Below are positions 16,523 to 25,470 of a stretch of 64,000 bases of DNA, one piece after another. This DNA is from Pseudomonas sp. PSKL.D1. Lineage in GTDB: Bacteria; Pseudomonadota; Gammaproteobacteria; Pseudomonadales; Pseudomonadaceae. Every line of letters begins with the position of its first letter. The first letter of the stretch is position 1. The translations under genes and the position numbers were made by a program. Under the pieces are notes generated by a model. It saw only the letters and a list, made by a program, of their open reading frames with translations, ran no database searches and was not told where the DNA came from. The stretch spans positions 3,582,001 to 3,646,000 of the forward strand of contig NZ_CP118607.1 of assembly GCF_028898945.1 (NCBI RefSeq). The letters are read 5' to 3'.

Positions 16523-17191
16523 ATGAACACCAAGACGTTGGCTGCATCGCTATGCCTTGCAACCCTCATGCTGCAGGGTTGCGCCAGCAAGTACGTGGAG
16601 AAGGACCAGTATTCGGGTTTTCTGAAGGATTACAGCGTACTCAAGGAAGATACATCGCCATCGGGCGCACCGGTGATGCGCTGGATCAAGCCCGGTGTCG
16701 ATGCCAAGCGCTATCGCAGCGTGTACATCGAGCCGAGCCAGCTTTACCCCAAGCCGCAACCCACCGAAAACGTACCGCAATCGACTTTGCAAGGCATCAC
16801 CCAATACTACGACCAGACCCTGAAAAACCACTTCTCGCAAGTGCTGCCGCTGGCCACCAGCCCAGGCCCGAACGTGCTGGTGGTGCGCCCGGCCATCACC
16901 GCCGTGACGGCCAAGACCAAGAGCCTGCGCCCGTATGAAGTGATTCCGATTGCCCTGGTGGCCGCTGGCATCAGCACCGCTACCGGCATTCGCGACCAGG
17001 ACACCAGCATTGCCACCGAAGCCGCATTCCTGGACGGCGACACCAACCAGGTGGTGGCCGAAGTGGTGCGCAAAGGTGCCGGTACCGAGCTGGACAATTC
17101 GTCGCAGAAAATGCAGGCGAAAGACGCAAAAGCCGTACTCGATGGCTGGGCCAAGGACATGGTCAGCTCCTTCCAGGCCTTAAGGAAGTAA
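16523..17191 (+). CDS. DUF3313 family lipoprotein
   Basis: A 222-residue lipoprotein. MNTKTLAASLCLATLMLQGCASKY carries a clear lipobox (LQGC), so it is processed by signal peptidase II and anchored in the envelope. The rest matches the DUF3313 pattern: SGFLKDYSVLKE near the start, a YRSVYIEP strand, and a C-terminal LDGWAKDMVSSF helix. A segment around IPIALVAAGISTATGIRD is mildly hydrophobic. AAGGAG lies 7 bases upstream of the ATG. It follows the FadL-type gene by about 50 bases and is probably co-transcribed. No biochemical function is established for the family. Confidence 0.83.
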   Translation: MNTKTLAASLCLATLMLQGCASKYVEKDQYSGFLKDYSVLKEDTSPSGAPVMRWIKPGVDAKRYRSVYIEPSQLYPKPQPTENVPQSTLQGITQYYDQTLKNHFSQVLPLATSPGPNVLVVRPAITAVTAKTKSLRPYEVIPIALVAAGISTATGIRDQDTSIATEAAFLDGDTNQVVAEVVRKGAGTELDNSSQKMQAKDAKAVLDGWAKDMVSSFQALRK

Positions 17192-17202
17192 GGCGCCCCG
17201 CT

Positions 17203-17229
17203 CCGCTGCAGCGGCCGGGCCTGCAGCGG
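17203..17229. terminator. strong hairpin between the lipoprotein and AraC genes
   Basis: CCGCTGCAG (17203-17211) and CTGCAGCGG (17221-17229) form a perfect 9-bp stem with a 9-base loop just after the lipoprotein stop. There is no T-tract, so it may be a 3'-end stabilising or attenuating hairpin rather than an intrinsic terminator. Confidence 0.5.
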
Positions 17230-17270
17230 GGTGCGCTGGCCAACTCCCGGTACCCGAGAGGCGCGATTCC

Positions 17271-18284
17271 ATGGACAGCATTCGCGGCAGCGCCCTGCTG
17301 CATTTTGATCAGCTGCTGGCCCAGCACGGCGCCGTGCAGCAAGACTACCTGGCCCCTCTGCACATCGACCCGAACGTGGTCGGCCACTACGGCAGAACCT
17401 TGCCTTACCTGAGCCTGGTGCAATTGCTCGAAGGCAGCGCACATGCCCTGAGCCTGCCGCGCTTCGGCCTGGAACTGGCACTGCGCCAGGGCGCCACACT
17501 GGTCGGCCCGCTTCGCCATCTGGCCACCTCCGCCCCCACCGTGGGGCATGCCCTGATTGCGGTGATCCGCTACATGCGCCACTACAGCCCGGCGATCCAC
17601 TTCAGGCTGGAACACCGTGCCGGGTTGGCGATGCTGTACTTCGACAATGGCTTGCCCGGCTCCGAGCAAACCCCACAGGTTGTCGAAAAGTCAGTAATGG
17701 GTGCACGCCTGTTGATAGGCGAGTTGCGCGGCACGCCACTGCGCGCCCGTGCGGTGACGTTGCGCCATGATGCCGTGGGTGAAGCCGAAGGTTACACCCG
17801 CTACTTCGACTGCCCGGTGCTGTTTGGCCAGGCCCACAACTGCCTGATCCTGGCGGCAGAGGTGCTGCAGGAAACGTGCGTGCAGCATGACGCCGATCTG
17901 CACGCCATCGTCCGGCACTTTCTGGAGAACCAGTCGGTGCCCAGTGACGCCTTGCAGGCCCAACTGGAGCGCAAGATCCAGATGCTGCTGCCCGCCCAGC
18001 GCTGCACACTGGAACAGGTGGCGCTGGCCATGAACATGAACCCGCGCACCTTACAGCGCCACCTGGCCAGCGACGGCATCGAGTTCGAGGCGTACCTGGA
18101 CGACATCCGTCGCCGCCAGGCCGAGCACATGCTGCGCAAGACTACGCTGACGGTCGGGCAAATTGCCAACGAGCTGGGTTACCGGCGCACCACGTCGTTT
18201 TGCCGGGCGCACTTGCGCTGGTTCGACATGACGCCGCTGGAGCATCGGCGCTTGCAGGGTGACCCGGTGATTGCTGCCCTCTGA
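17271..18284 (+). CDS. AraC family transcriptional regulator
   Basis: A 337-residue regulator. The N-terminal ~190 residues are of the arabinose-binding-like type found in OruR/ArgR-like AraC proteins (LPYLSLVQLLEGSAHALSLPRFGLELAL, GPLRHLATSAPTVGHAL). The C-terminal ~100 residues hold two helix-turn-helix motifs (TLEQVALAMNMNPRTLQRHLASDG and LTVGQIANELGYRRTTSFCRAHLRWF). It ends DMTPLEHRR, the usual AraC tail. It probably activates transcription in response to a small molecule. The FadL-type channel and lipoprotein upstream, or the divergent genes, are possible targets. Confidence 0.88.
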   Translation: MDSIRGSALLHFDQLLAQHGAVQQDYLAPLHIDPNVVGHYGRTLPYLSLVQLLEGSAHALSLPRFGLELALRQGATLVGPLRHLATSAPTVGHALIAVIRYMRHYSPAIHFRLEHRAGLAMLYFDNGLPGSEQTPQVVEKSVMGARLLIGELRGTPLRARAVTLRHDAVGEAEGYTRYFDCPVLFGQAHNCLILAAEVLQETCVQHDADLHAIVRHFLENQSVPSDALQAQLERKIQMLLPAQRCTLEQVALAMNMNPRTLQRHLASDGIEFEAYLDDIRRRQAEHMLRKTTLTVGQIANELGYRRTTSFCRAHLRWFDMTPLEHRRLQGDPVIAAL

Positions 18285-18304
18285 ACATGGCATCGCACCC
18301 CAAA

Positions 18305-18418
18305 CTGTAGGAGCGGATTCATCCGCGATGCGGCGCAAAGCGGCGCCTGATATCTCCAAGTCTGCGGTAGGGTTGAGCGCCGCTGCACGCCGCATCGCGG
18401 ATAAATCCGCTCCTACAC
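18305..18418. repeat. REP element pair (inverted)
   Basis: Units at 18305-18347 (TGTAGGAGCGGATTCATCC...) and about 18381-18418 (the inverted copy) flank a short spacer between the convergent AraC and MscS-type genes. The stop codon of the channel gene lies inside the second unit. Confidence 0.85.
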
Positions 18419-20032
18419 AGAGTCACCTGGATCCTGGGCCGGCGCGGCGTACCACTTGTCCCGTGGCACCCACTTCTCCTGCGCCGGGTCGCCCAGGTAA
18501 TGGGGCGACATGATCTGCACCCCGTATTCGTTGAACACATCCTGAATGTTGGCATGCAGCATGCTCAACAACTCCGCCCGGGGCCGGGGCGCGCTGGGCA
18601 CCGCCTGGGCCACCAGGCGGTATTCGGGGTAGAAGTCCGACAGCCCGGTCTGGAACACCTGCGGCCGGGGCTTTTCCAGAATGCCGTCGGTGCGCTGCGC
18701 CGCCTCCACCAGCATCGCCTCCACTTGCCGCCAGGGCGTGTCGTAGCCGATGGTGACCACCGTATCGACGATGTACCCCTGGCCCTGCACCACCCGCGAA
18801 TAGTTGCGCGTCACGGAGCCGGTGATCATCGAATTGGGCAGCGTCAATACCTCGCCAAGGCCGGTGCGGATGGTGGTGTTGAACATGCCCACCTCGGTCA
18901 CCGTGCCTTCGTTGTCGCCCACCCGCACGTACTCGCCGGCCTTGAGCGTGCGCGAGTAGGTCAGGATCAGCCCCGCTGCCGCCTGCCCGACCACGCTGGA
19001 GGCACCCAGCGAAATCATCAGGCCCAGCAGCACCGACAGGCCTTTGAACGCGTCGGTGCCGGAACCTGGCAAATACGGGTATGCCATCACCAGGGCAAAC
19101 AGCCAGATCGCCAGCGAGGTCAGCCGCGTGGTGGGTTGCAGGGTTTCCTCGGTCAGCCACTTGAGCGTGCCGGGCCGGGCCATGCGCTCCAGCAGCCGAC
19201 GGCTGAAGCCACTGATGCTGCGGGCAATGAAAAAGATCATCACCGCCACGGCAATGCCGGGGATCGCATGCAGAATACCGTCAAGCAGGTAGCGCAGCAG
19301 GTCGAGCAGGTGCACGTTGAGGCTTTCGCCCCAGGGCCGGGTATAGGGGAACTGCGACAGCACGAAGCTCAGCCACTGGTAGCTGAGCAGCAGCACGATC
19401 ACCCAGTACAGCAGGCGCAGCAAGCGGTCGATCAGGAAGTACACGTACTGCATGTCGAACAACGGCATCTGGCCGACCTTGATCTGCCGGGCACGTTCGC
19501 GCATCAGTTGCGGCAGGCGCCCACGCAACTTGGCCCGGCCCAGATTGGCGCCCTTGATCAGCACCACGAACAACAGCGTGGCGATGGCCGAATAGCCCAG
19601 CGCCTTGAGCAGAAAGCGCAGGCTGCGCGCCTCGCCGGTTTCATCGACCACCTGGCGCAGGGTGGCGGCGGCCTGTTCGGCGGCTTCGCGGGTGTCGCCG
19701 CCCTCCACGCCCAGGTCCTGAGGGGCGACGATGAATGCCCGACGCCCGCCCAGCAATACCAGGTGGCTGTTGACGATCGGGTCGACGGTGACATGCAGCT
19801 CGTCCGTGCCGCGTAGGGTTTCCTCGATCACCGCCGTGGCCCGCTGCACCCGCGCAGCCGGGGTTTCGCCCAGCAGCGTGGCGTGGAAGGTGAAGATGCT
19901 GCGGTTGGCGATGCGCAGTTCCGCCGGCTCCCCAGGCACGCCATCCGTGGCACTGCCGATGGCCTCCTTGCCCTGCCCGGCCATTGGCAACAGGGCGCAC
20001 AGCACAAGCAGCACAATCACGAGGCGGTTCAT
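18413..20032 (-). CDS. MscS-family mechanosensitive ion channel
   Basis: A 539-residue inner-membrane protein. An N-terminal signal sequence (MNRLVIVLLVLCALLPMAGQ) and a ~150-residue periplasmic domain precede several membrane helices. The MscS pore-helix region is GLSVLLGLMISLGASSVVGQAAAGLIL. It is followed by the beta-domain signature AGEYVRVGDNEGTVTEVGMFNTTIRT and LPNSMI. These channels release solutes during hypo-osmotic shock. The periplasmic extension and length place it among the larger MscS-like paralogues. It is the last gene of the long minus-strand run, 55 bases after the MFS/spermidine-synthase gene. The TAG stop is formed by REP sequence. Confidence 0.88.
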   Translation of the reverse strand: MNRLVIVLLVLCALLPMAGQGKEAIGSATDGVPGEPAELRIANRSIFTFHATLLGETPAARVQRATAVIEETLRGTDELHVTVDPIVNSHLVLLGGRRAFIVAPQDLGVEGGDTREAAEQAAATLRQVVDETGEARSLRFLLKALGYSAIATLLFVVLIKGANLGRAKLRGRLPQLMRERARQIKVGQMPLFDMQYVYFLIDRLLRLLYWVIVLLLSYQWLSFVLSQFPYTRPWGESLNVHLLDLLRYLLDGILHAIPGIAVAVMIFFIARSISGFSRRLLERMARPGTLKWLTEETLQPTTRLTSLAIWLFALVMAYPYLPGSGTDAFKGLSVLLGLMISLGASSVVGQAAAGLILTYSRTLKAGEYVRVGDNEGTVTEVGMFNTTIRTGLGEVLTLPNSMITGSVTRNYSRVVQGQGYIVDTVVTIGYDTPWRQVEAMLVEAAQRTDGILEKPRPQVFQTGLSDFYPEYRLVAQAVPSAPRPRAELLSMLHANIQDVFNEYGVQIMSPHYLGDPAQEKWVPRDKWYAAPAQDPGDSV

Positions 20033-20087
20033 TGCTCACTCCCTGGCGTGGAGGACGGACGGTCCTGCTGTAGTGATAGCACAGCCC

Positions 20088-22628
20088 TCACTGGCCAGCG
20101 CCCCGCCCCAGAAACCAACGGTAGTAAGGGTTGTTGCCATCACTGCGGGCCAGCTCGCGGGCCTCTCGGGCCCACGCCTGGCGGTTGCCGTTATAGGCAT
20201 GCAGGCTGAGGCTGTAGAAGCGCGCCAGGCTGCGCCATTGGTCGCCCACCGCACTGACAAAGGCCGGCTCGGCCCCCTGCAACGGCGGTGGGGTGCGCAA
20301 TGCCAGCAACGCGGGCAACACGCGCGTGATTTCCCGCGGGCGCACCCACGGGGCGTACTCGATGCGCGGGTGGTCGTCGGTCACCGGCAACGCATCGGCG
20401 GCGTAACGCTCAAGCCCTGCGCGGTCGGTAACCCAGGTGGCCAGCAAGGCTTGCGGCGAATCGATGCCCACCTCGGCCAGCGCATCGGCCACCGGCGGCT
20501 GGGCCAGGCGCTCGCGTATGCGCGGCACGTCCAGCGCCAGCGGTTGCAGCGAACCGATCAGCAGCATTTCGTGAAACTCGGTGGTCCACAGCGTCGCGTG
20601 GGGGAAGACATCGATAAAGCTGCGCACCAGAGCGCGGCTGTCTTCGTCGTTCTGGGTCGGCAGTGGCAGCCACTGGGCCATCAATCCGCCGGGCTGCAAG
20701 CGGGTAGCGGCCAACTGGTAAAAATCGCGGGAGTACAGGTTGACCACCCCGGCGGCAGAGGGCGGAGGTGGCTCCAGGGTTATCAGGTCGTAACGCGCTT
20801 CGCTGCGCAACAGCTCGCGGCGGCCATCACGCAGGCGGATATCCAGCCGTGGGTCGACCACCGCCGCATAGTTACCGTTGAAACGTGGCGCCGCCTGCAG
20901 CACTTCGGGCAACAGTTCGGCCACCACCGGGCGCTCAAGGCCCGGGTAGCGCAACATGGCCCCGGCGGTGATGCCGGTGCCGAAGCCGATCACCAGGGCC
21001 GAGCGCGGCTCGCCGCCGTGAATCAGCAGGGGCAGCAGTGCCTGCAGGCGCATGTAGCGTAACGAGGGCATGGCATCGCCGGTGTTGGACACGCCCTGAA
21101 TGTACAACCGGCTGAAGGTCTGGCCTTGCCGCCCCTGGGTGACCACGGCCACGGTGCCCCCCTTGCCTTCGTGGTAGTAAACGAGCTGCCCGTTGCGCGC
21201 CCCTGGCAGCAACTCGGCCAACCGCTGGGAGGGCGTGAGCACGGCAACCAGCAGCGTTGCCAGCGCCACCAGGCCAACGGCAACCACCGCCCGGCGGCCT
21301 ACCCTCTGGCCACGCCAGACGGCTATCAGGCCAACCAGCGCCGCCAGCCCGGCCAGCACGCCCAAGGCGCGTACCAGGCCCAACTGCGGCACCAGCACGA
21401 ACCCGGTGAGCAGCACGCCGACGATGCCGCCCAAGGTGTTGAGTGCCACCACCGTGCCCACATCCCGGCCCACGTGGCCGCTGTCCACCACCAGCCGTAG
21501 CGCCAGCGGGAACGCGGCGCCGAGCAAGGTGGTGGGCAAAAACACCATGCACAGGGCCGCCACGGCAAACCGGGCGCACATGCCGGCCAGTTCGCTGCCA
21601 GTCAGGTGCAGTGCGAACGCTTCGGCCTGGGTCTGCGCCAGCACCAGCCAGCGCCCCAGCCCGGCGAGTTGCAGCAGTGCGAGCAGGCCGGCGATGGCGA
21701 TCAACAGGCCGAACAGCCCCCACGGGTCGCGGATGCGGTCGGCACGCCGGGCATACAGCGCACTGCCGACCAGCAGGCCGCCGAGGTAGGTGGCCAGCAC
21801 CACGGCAAAGGCAAACGCGCGGGTGCTCATGAAAGGCACGATCGACTGGCTCCACACCACCTCGTAGCCCAGCGCCACGCCGCCGGCCACGCAGTACAGG
21901 CCGATGGCCAGGCGGGCTTGTGCCGAGCGCGGCATCGAGGTTGCCTGGGCAGGTGGCGGCAACGCGGTGTCGCGCCGGCGGGCCAGCCAGGCACCCAGTG
22001 CCGCCAACAAGTTCAGGCTGGCTGCGGCGCAGGCGCTGCCGCACACGCCCAGGCGTGGCAACAGCACGAAGGCGGCCAGCAGGGTGCCGGCGATGGCGCC
22101 TGCAGTGTTGGCCGCGTACAAACGCCCCCCCGCCTCCGCCAGTTGCCCGCTGGCAGGCGCCAACGCCCGCACCAGCACGGGCAAGGTGCCGCCCATGAGC
22201 AACGCGGGTATCCCCACCAGCGCAAAGGGCAATACCCAGGCCAGCAGGCCGGTGCTGGCCTCCAACCGGGCGAACGGCCCGGCGGCATGGGCCAGGCCGA
22301 GCGTGGCGCCCAACCCCAGCAGCGCCACGGCCAGTTCAAGGAAGACGTACAAGCGCACCGGGCGCTGCACGCGGTCGGCCCAGTGCCCGAACAACAGCCC
22401 ACCGAAGGCGAGCCCGGCGAAGAATGCACTGATGCCAGTGGCCACGGCGTGCACTTCCACGCCCACCACCAGCGACAGTTGTTTGATCCACAGCACTTGG
22501 TAGACGAGGCCGGCAGCGCCGGAGAGGAACAACAGCGAGGCAGGCAGGGCCAGCAGCAGGCGGGATTGGGCATCAAGCACCTGCGCGGGCGCCTCGGCGG
22601 CTGTCTTGCTCAAACTTTTAGCAGGCAT
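20088..22628 (-). CDS. MFS-like membrane domain fused to spermidine synthase-like domain
   Basis: An 846-residue two-part protein. About residues 25-510 contain many membrane helices in two blocks, similar to the membrane half of known fused spermidine synthases. About residues 520-780 are a spermidine-synthase-type Rossmann methyltransferase fold: the nucleotide-site strand ALVIGFGTGITAGAML, then RLDIRLRDGRRELL and YDLITLEPPPPSAAGVVNLYSRDFY. The canonical catalytic Asp region of SpeE is altered to LEPPPP, so true aminopropyl transfer is doubtful. The start at MPAKSLSK is supported by AGGA 6-7 bases upstream; the longer frame reads into REP sequence. Its function is not established. Confidence 0.8.
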   Translation of the reverse strand: MPAKSLSKTAAEAPAQVLDAQSRLLLALPASLLFLSGAAGLVYQVLWIKQLSLVVGVEVHAVATGISAFFAGLAFGGLLFGHWADRVQRPVRLYVFLELAVALLGLGATLGLAHAAGPFARLEASTGLLAWVLPFALVGIPALLMGGTLPVLVRALAPASGQLAEAGGRLYAANTAGAIAGTLLAAFVLLPRLGVCGSACAAASLNLLAALGAWLARRRDTALPPPAQATSMPRSAQARLAIGLYCVAGGVALGYEVVWSQSIVPFMSTRAFAFAVVLATYLGGLLVGSALYARRADRIRDPWGLFGLLIAIAGLLALLQLAGLGRWLVLAQTQAEAFALHLTGSELAGMCARFAVAALCMVFLPTTLLGAAFPLALRLVVDSGHVGRDVGTVVALNTLGGIVGVLLTGFVLVPQLGLVRALGVLAGLAALVGLIAVWRGQRVGRRAVVAVGLVALATLLVAVLTPSQRLAELLPGARNGQLVYYHEGKGGTVAVVTQGRQGQTFSRLYIQGVSNTGDAMPSLRYMRLQALLPLLIHGGEPRSALVIGFGTGITAGAMLRYPGLERPVVAELLPEVLQAAPRFNGNYAAVVDPRLDIRLRDGRRELLRSEARYDLITLEPPPPSAAGVVNLYSRDFYQLAATRLQPGGLMAQWLPLPTQNDEDSRALVRSFIDVFPHATLWTTEFHEMLLIGSLQPLALDVPRIRERLAQPPVADALAEVGIDSPQALLATWVTDRAGLERYAADALPVTDDHPRIEYAPWVRPREITRVLPALLALRTPPPLQGAEPAFVSAVGDQWRSLARFYSLSLHAYNGNRQAWAREARELARSDGNNPYYRWFLGRGAGQ

Positions 22629-22635
22629 GTAATTC

Positions 22636-22768
22636 CTGTAGGAGCGGCCTTGTGTCGCGAAAGGGCCGCACAGCGGCCCCACGGTTTTTGCGGCGCTGCT
22701 GCTCTGGCCGGGGCTGCTTTGCAGCCCTATCCGACCGGTCCGGCGCCCCGGCGAGGCCGCTCCTACAA
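22636..22768. repeat. REP element pair (inverted)
   Basis: CTGTAGGAGCGGCCTTGTGTCGCGA (from 22636) and the inverted GAGGCCGCTCCTAC (about 22753-22766) flank GC-rich spacer between the arylsulfatase and the membrane-fusion gene. This is a second REP flavour, with GGCC in place of GATT in the arm. Confidence 0.8.
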
Positions 22769-22779
22769 GGGCCGCAGCA

Positions 22780-24348
22780 CTACTGTTTCTTCATCTTCTC
22801 TTCGATCTTCTTGTCCACGTCAGCACGGATCTGGTCGATGCTGAAGCTGGCCGGGCGCTGGCTCGGCGGGTAGTCGACAAAGGTCTGCAAGAACGCTGCA
22901 GCCTTGCGCGTACCTTCAAAGATCAGGTAGTCGTTCTTGGTCAACCAATCATAGTACTGGTCAGACACCACGTCGGCCCGCTCGTACGGGTCCATGCGCA
23001 GGTTGAACAGCTTCGGTACGCGCAGGCATACGAACGGTTCGCTCCACACCTTCAGGCCGCCCGGTGCGCGCTGTTCACAGAACACCAGCTTCCAGTCACC
23101 AAAGCGCATGGATACCAGGTCACCGTCATCGCTGAAGTAGTAAAACTCGCTGCGCGCGCTCTTGTCGGTCTTGCCTGTGAGGTAGTCCAGCTGGTTGTAA
23201 CCATCGAGGTGCACCTTGAAATTCTTGCCACCCACATCGGCGCCCTTGAGCAAGCGGTCCTTGATGTCGGTGTCACCCACGGCGGCCATCAATGTCGGGA
23301 ACCAGTCCAGGCCCGAGAACATCTGGGTGCTGATGGTGTCGGCCTTGATCTTGCCCGGCCAGCGCACGATGGCAGGCACGCGGAATGCACCTTCCCAGTT
23401 GGAGTTCTTCTCGTTGCGGAACGGCGTGGTGGCCGCATCCGGCCAGGACCACTGGTTGGGACCGTTGTCGGTGGTGTAGACGACAATGGTGTTGTCGGTC
23501 ACCTTCAGGTCATCCAGGGTCTTGAGCAGTTTGCCGACGTCACCGTCATGTTCGAGCATGCCGTCGGCGTACTCGTTGCCGACCATGCCGCTCTGCCCTT
23601 TCATGGACTCGCGCACGTGGGTGAATGCGTGCATGCGCGTGGTGTTCATCCACACGAAGAACGGCTTGTTGGCCTTCACCTGCTTGTCGATGAAGTTGAT
23701 GGCCGCCTGGGTGGTTTCGTCGTCGATGGTTTCCATGCGTTTGGAGTTCAACGCACCGGTGTCCTCGATCTTGCCATCGGCACTGGATTTGATCACCCCG
23801 CGTGGCGAAGCGGCCTTGACGAACTCCTGGTCATCCTTGGGCCAATACGGGCGTTCGGGTTCTTCCTCGGCATTGAGGTGGTAAAGGTTGCCGAAGAACT
23901 CGTCGAAGCCGTGGTTGGTCGGCAAATACTCGTCCTTGTCGCCCAGGTGGTTTTTACCGAACTGCCCGGTGGCGTAGCCCTGGGCCTTGAGTGCCTGGGC
24001 GATGGTCACGTCACGCGCCTGCAGGCCCACCGGCACGCCGGGCATGCCGACCTTGGACAACCCGGTGCGCAACGCCGACTGGCCGGTGATGAACGTGGAA
24101 CGGCCGGCGGTGCAGCTGTTTTCCGCGTAATAGTCAGTGAACATCATGCCTTCCTTGGCGATGCGGTCGATGTTCGGCGTCTGGTAGCCGACCACGCCCT
24201 TGCCATAGGCGCTGATGTTGGTCTGGCCAATGTCGTCACCGAAAATGACCAGGATGTTGGGCTTGTCTGCCGCGCTGGCCAACCCCGCCCCGAACGTTGC
24301 CGTGGCCGCAAGGGCGGCCGCCGACAACCAAGCTCTACTGGACTTCAT
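22780..24348 (-). CDS. secreted arylsulfatase
   Basis: A 522-residue sulfatase with a signal peptide (AWLSAAALAATATFGAGLASA). The metal-binding NILVIFGDDIG (Asp38, Asp39) is intact. The formylglycine site is Cys79-Thr-Ala-Gly-Arg83, a C-x-A-x-R variant of the C-x-P-x-R motif; the Cys must be oxidised by a sulfatase-maturing enzyme, and none is in this window. TTDNGPNQWSWPDAATTPF and the LGDK/GKNH segments are also family-typical. It should hydrolyse a sulfate ester in the periplasm. It follows the HAD phosphatase gene by 84 bases and may be part of the same transcript. Sulfate scavenging is the usual role in Pseudomonas. Confidence 0.9.
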   Translation of the reverse strand: MKSSRAWLSAAALAATATFGAGLASAADKPNILVIFGDDIGQTNISAYGKGVVGYQTPNIDRIAKEGMMFTDYYAENSCTAGRSTFITGQSALRTGLSKVGMPGVPVGLQARDVTIAQALKAQGYATGQFGKNHLGDKDEYLPTNHGFDEFFGNLYHLNAEEEPERPYWPKDDQEFVKAASPRGVIKSSADGKIEDTGALNSKRMETIDDETTQAAINFIDKQVKANKPFFVWMNTTRMHAFTHVRESMKGQSGMVGNEYADGMLEHDGDVGKLLKTLDDLKVTDNTIVVYTTDNGPNQWSWPDAATTPFRNEKNSNWEGAFRVPAIVRWPGKIKADTISTQMFSGLDWFPTLMAAVGDTDIKDRLLKGADVGGKNFKVHLDGYNQLDYLTGKTDKSARSEFYYFSDDGDLVSMRFGDWKLVFCEQRAPGGLKVWSEPFVCLRVPKLFNLRMDPYERADVVSDQYYDWLTKNDYLIFEGTRKAAAFLQTFVDYPPSQRPASFSIDQIRADVDKKIEEKMKKQ

Positions 24349-24432
24349 AGCTACGCTCTCCGTTTCACGTCACTGCTGTCGTCCACGACTACTGGCACGG
24401 TATCCACCGTGCTGCTGCGGCTGGTTGATGGA

Positions 24433-25443
24433 TCATTGCGGTGTTTCAAAGGGGTAGACCCGGCGCCATTCACGGGCCATGTCAACCACGGTCCAGCCCT
24501 TGGCCTGCGCCTGGTCCAGGGCCTTGTCGAGGTGCCCGACCGAGCTTTTGCGGTCATAGGCCCATTCGCGGTGGGCATCGGTATGGTGCACCAGCCCGGC
24601 AAAGCGCTTGCCCTTGCCGGCCATGGTCCACTGCAACATCTGCAGGTCGCCGTCGGAATTGCCAAAGGCCAGCAAGGGCCGGCGGCCGATGATCGAATCA
24701 ATGCTTACCGGCTTGCCGGGGCCGTCGTCGTTGTGTGCGACCTTGGGCAGGCGCTGGATGCTCAGCTTGCCCTGCTGGTCCTGGAACGAAGCGCCCAGCG
24801 TGGTGCCGATCACCTGCTCCGGCGGGATGCCGTACACCTCCTCGGCAAAGGCGCGCATGAACACCACTTCACCCCCGGACACGATGTAGGTTTTGAAGCC
24901 GTTGTCACGCAGGTAGGCCAGCAACTCCAGCATCGGCTGAAACACCATTTCGGTGTAAGGCTTGCCGGTGCGCGGGTGGCGGGCACTGGCCAGCCAGCTG
25001 CGGCTGCGGGCAATGAAGTCGTCGTTGCTCATGCCCGAGTGGGTGGCCGCGACGATCTGGAGCAGGCCGTCCATGCCCTGGGCAGCCAACGTCTGGTGAT
25101 CGTTTTCCAGCACCGCCTTGAACGGCTGCTGGGTGCGCCATTGCGGGTGCTGCGGCGCCAGCCGCTTGACCTCGTCCATGGCGAACAGCACTTCAAAATA
25201 CAGGGGCTGCTCGCTCCAGAGCGTGCCGTCATTGTCGAACACCGCGATGCGCTCGGCCGGTTCGACGTAATCAGGGCCACCGGCTTTAGTGACAGCGGTT
25301 ACAAAGGCCTCGATGGCTGCGCGCGATTGCCCTTCGCGCCACGATGCCAAAGGTTGCGCCGCCAGCGCCTGCGCGGTCGGCAGCAGCAAAAGCACACACA
25401 ACAGTGTGTGAACGAGCACCTTGCCAGCAACGGGTTGACGCAT
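24433..25443 (-). CDS. periplasmic HAD-superfamily phosphatase
   Basis: A 336-residue protein with a signal peptide (VLVHTLLCVLLLLPTAQALA) and HAD motif I as AVFDNDGTLW (nucleophile Asp70, acid/base Asp72). Later motifs are visible as TYIVSGGEV (motif II Ser) and LLAFGNSDGDLQML (acidic motif IV). It resembles phosphoserine-phosphatase-like HAD proteins, but export makes a scavenging phosphatase more likely than serine synthesis. It sits 27 bases after batD and upstream of the arylsulfatase, so the pair may release phosphate and sulfate from extracellular esters. The substrate is unknown. Confidence 0.82.
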   Translation of the reverse strand: MRQPVAGKVLVHTLLCVLLLLPTAQALAAQPLASWREGQSRAAIEAFVTAVTKAGGPDYVEPAERIAVFDNDGTLWSEQPLYFEVLFAMDEVKRLAPQHPQWRTQQPFKAVLENDHQTLAAQGMDGLLQIVAATHSGMSNDDFIARSRSWLASARHPRTGKPYTEMVFQPMLELLAYLRDNGFKTYIVSGGEVVFMRAFAEEVYGIPPEQVIGTTLGASFQDQQGKLSIQRLPKVAHNDDGPGKPVSIDSIIGRRPLLAFGNSDGDLQMLQWTMAGKGKRFAGLVHHTDAHREWAYDRKSSVGHLDKALDQAQAKGWTVVDMAREWRRVYPFETPQ

Positions 25444-25470
25444 GGTCGTTCATCCTTGCCATGAGCGGTG

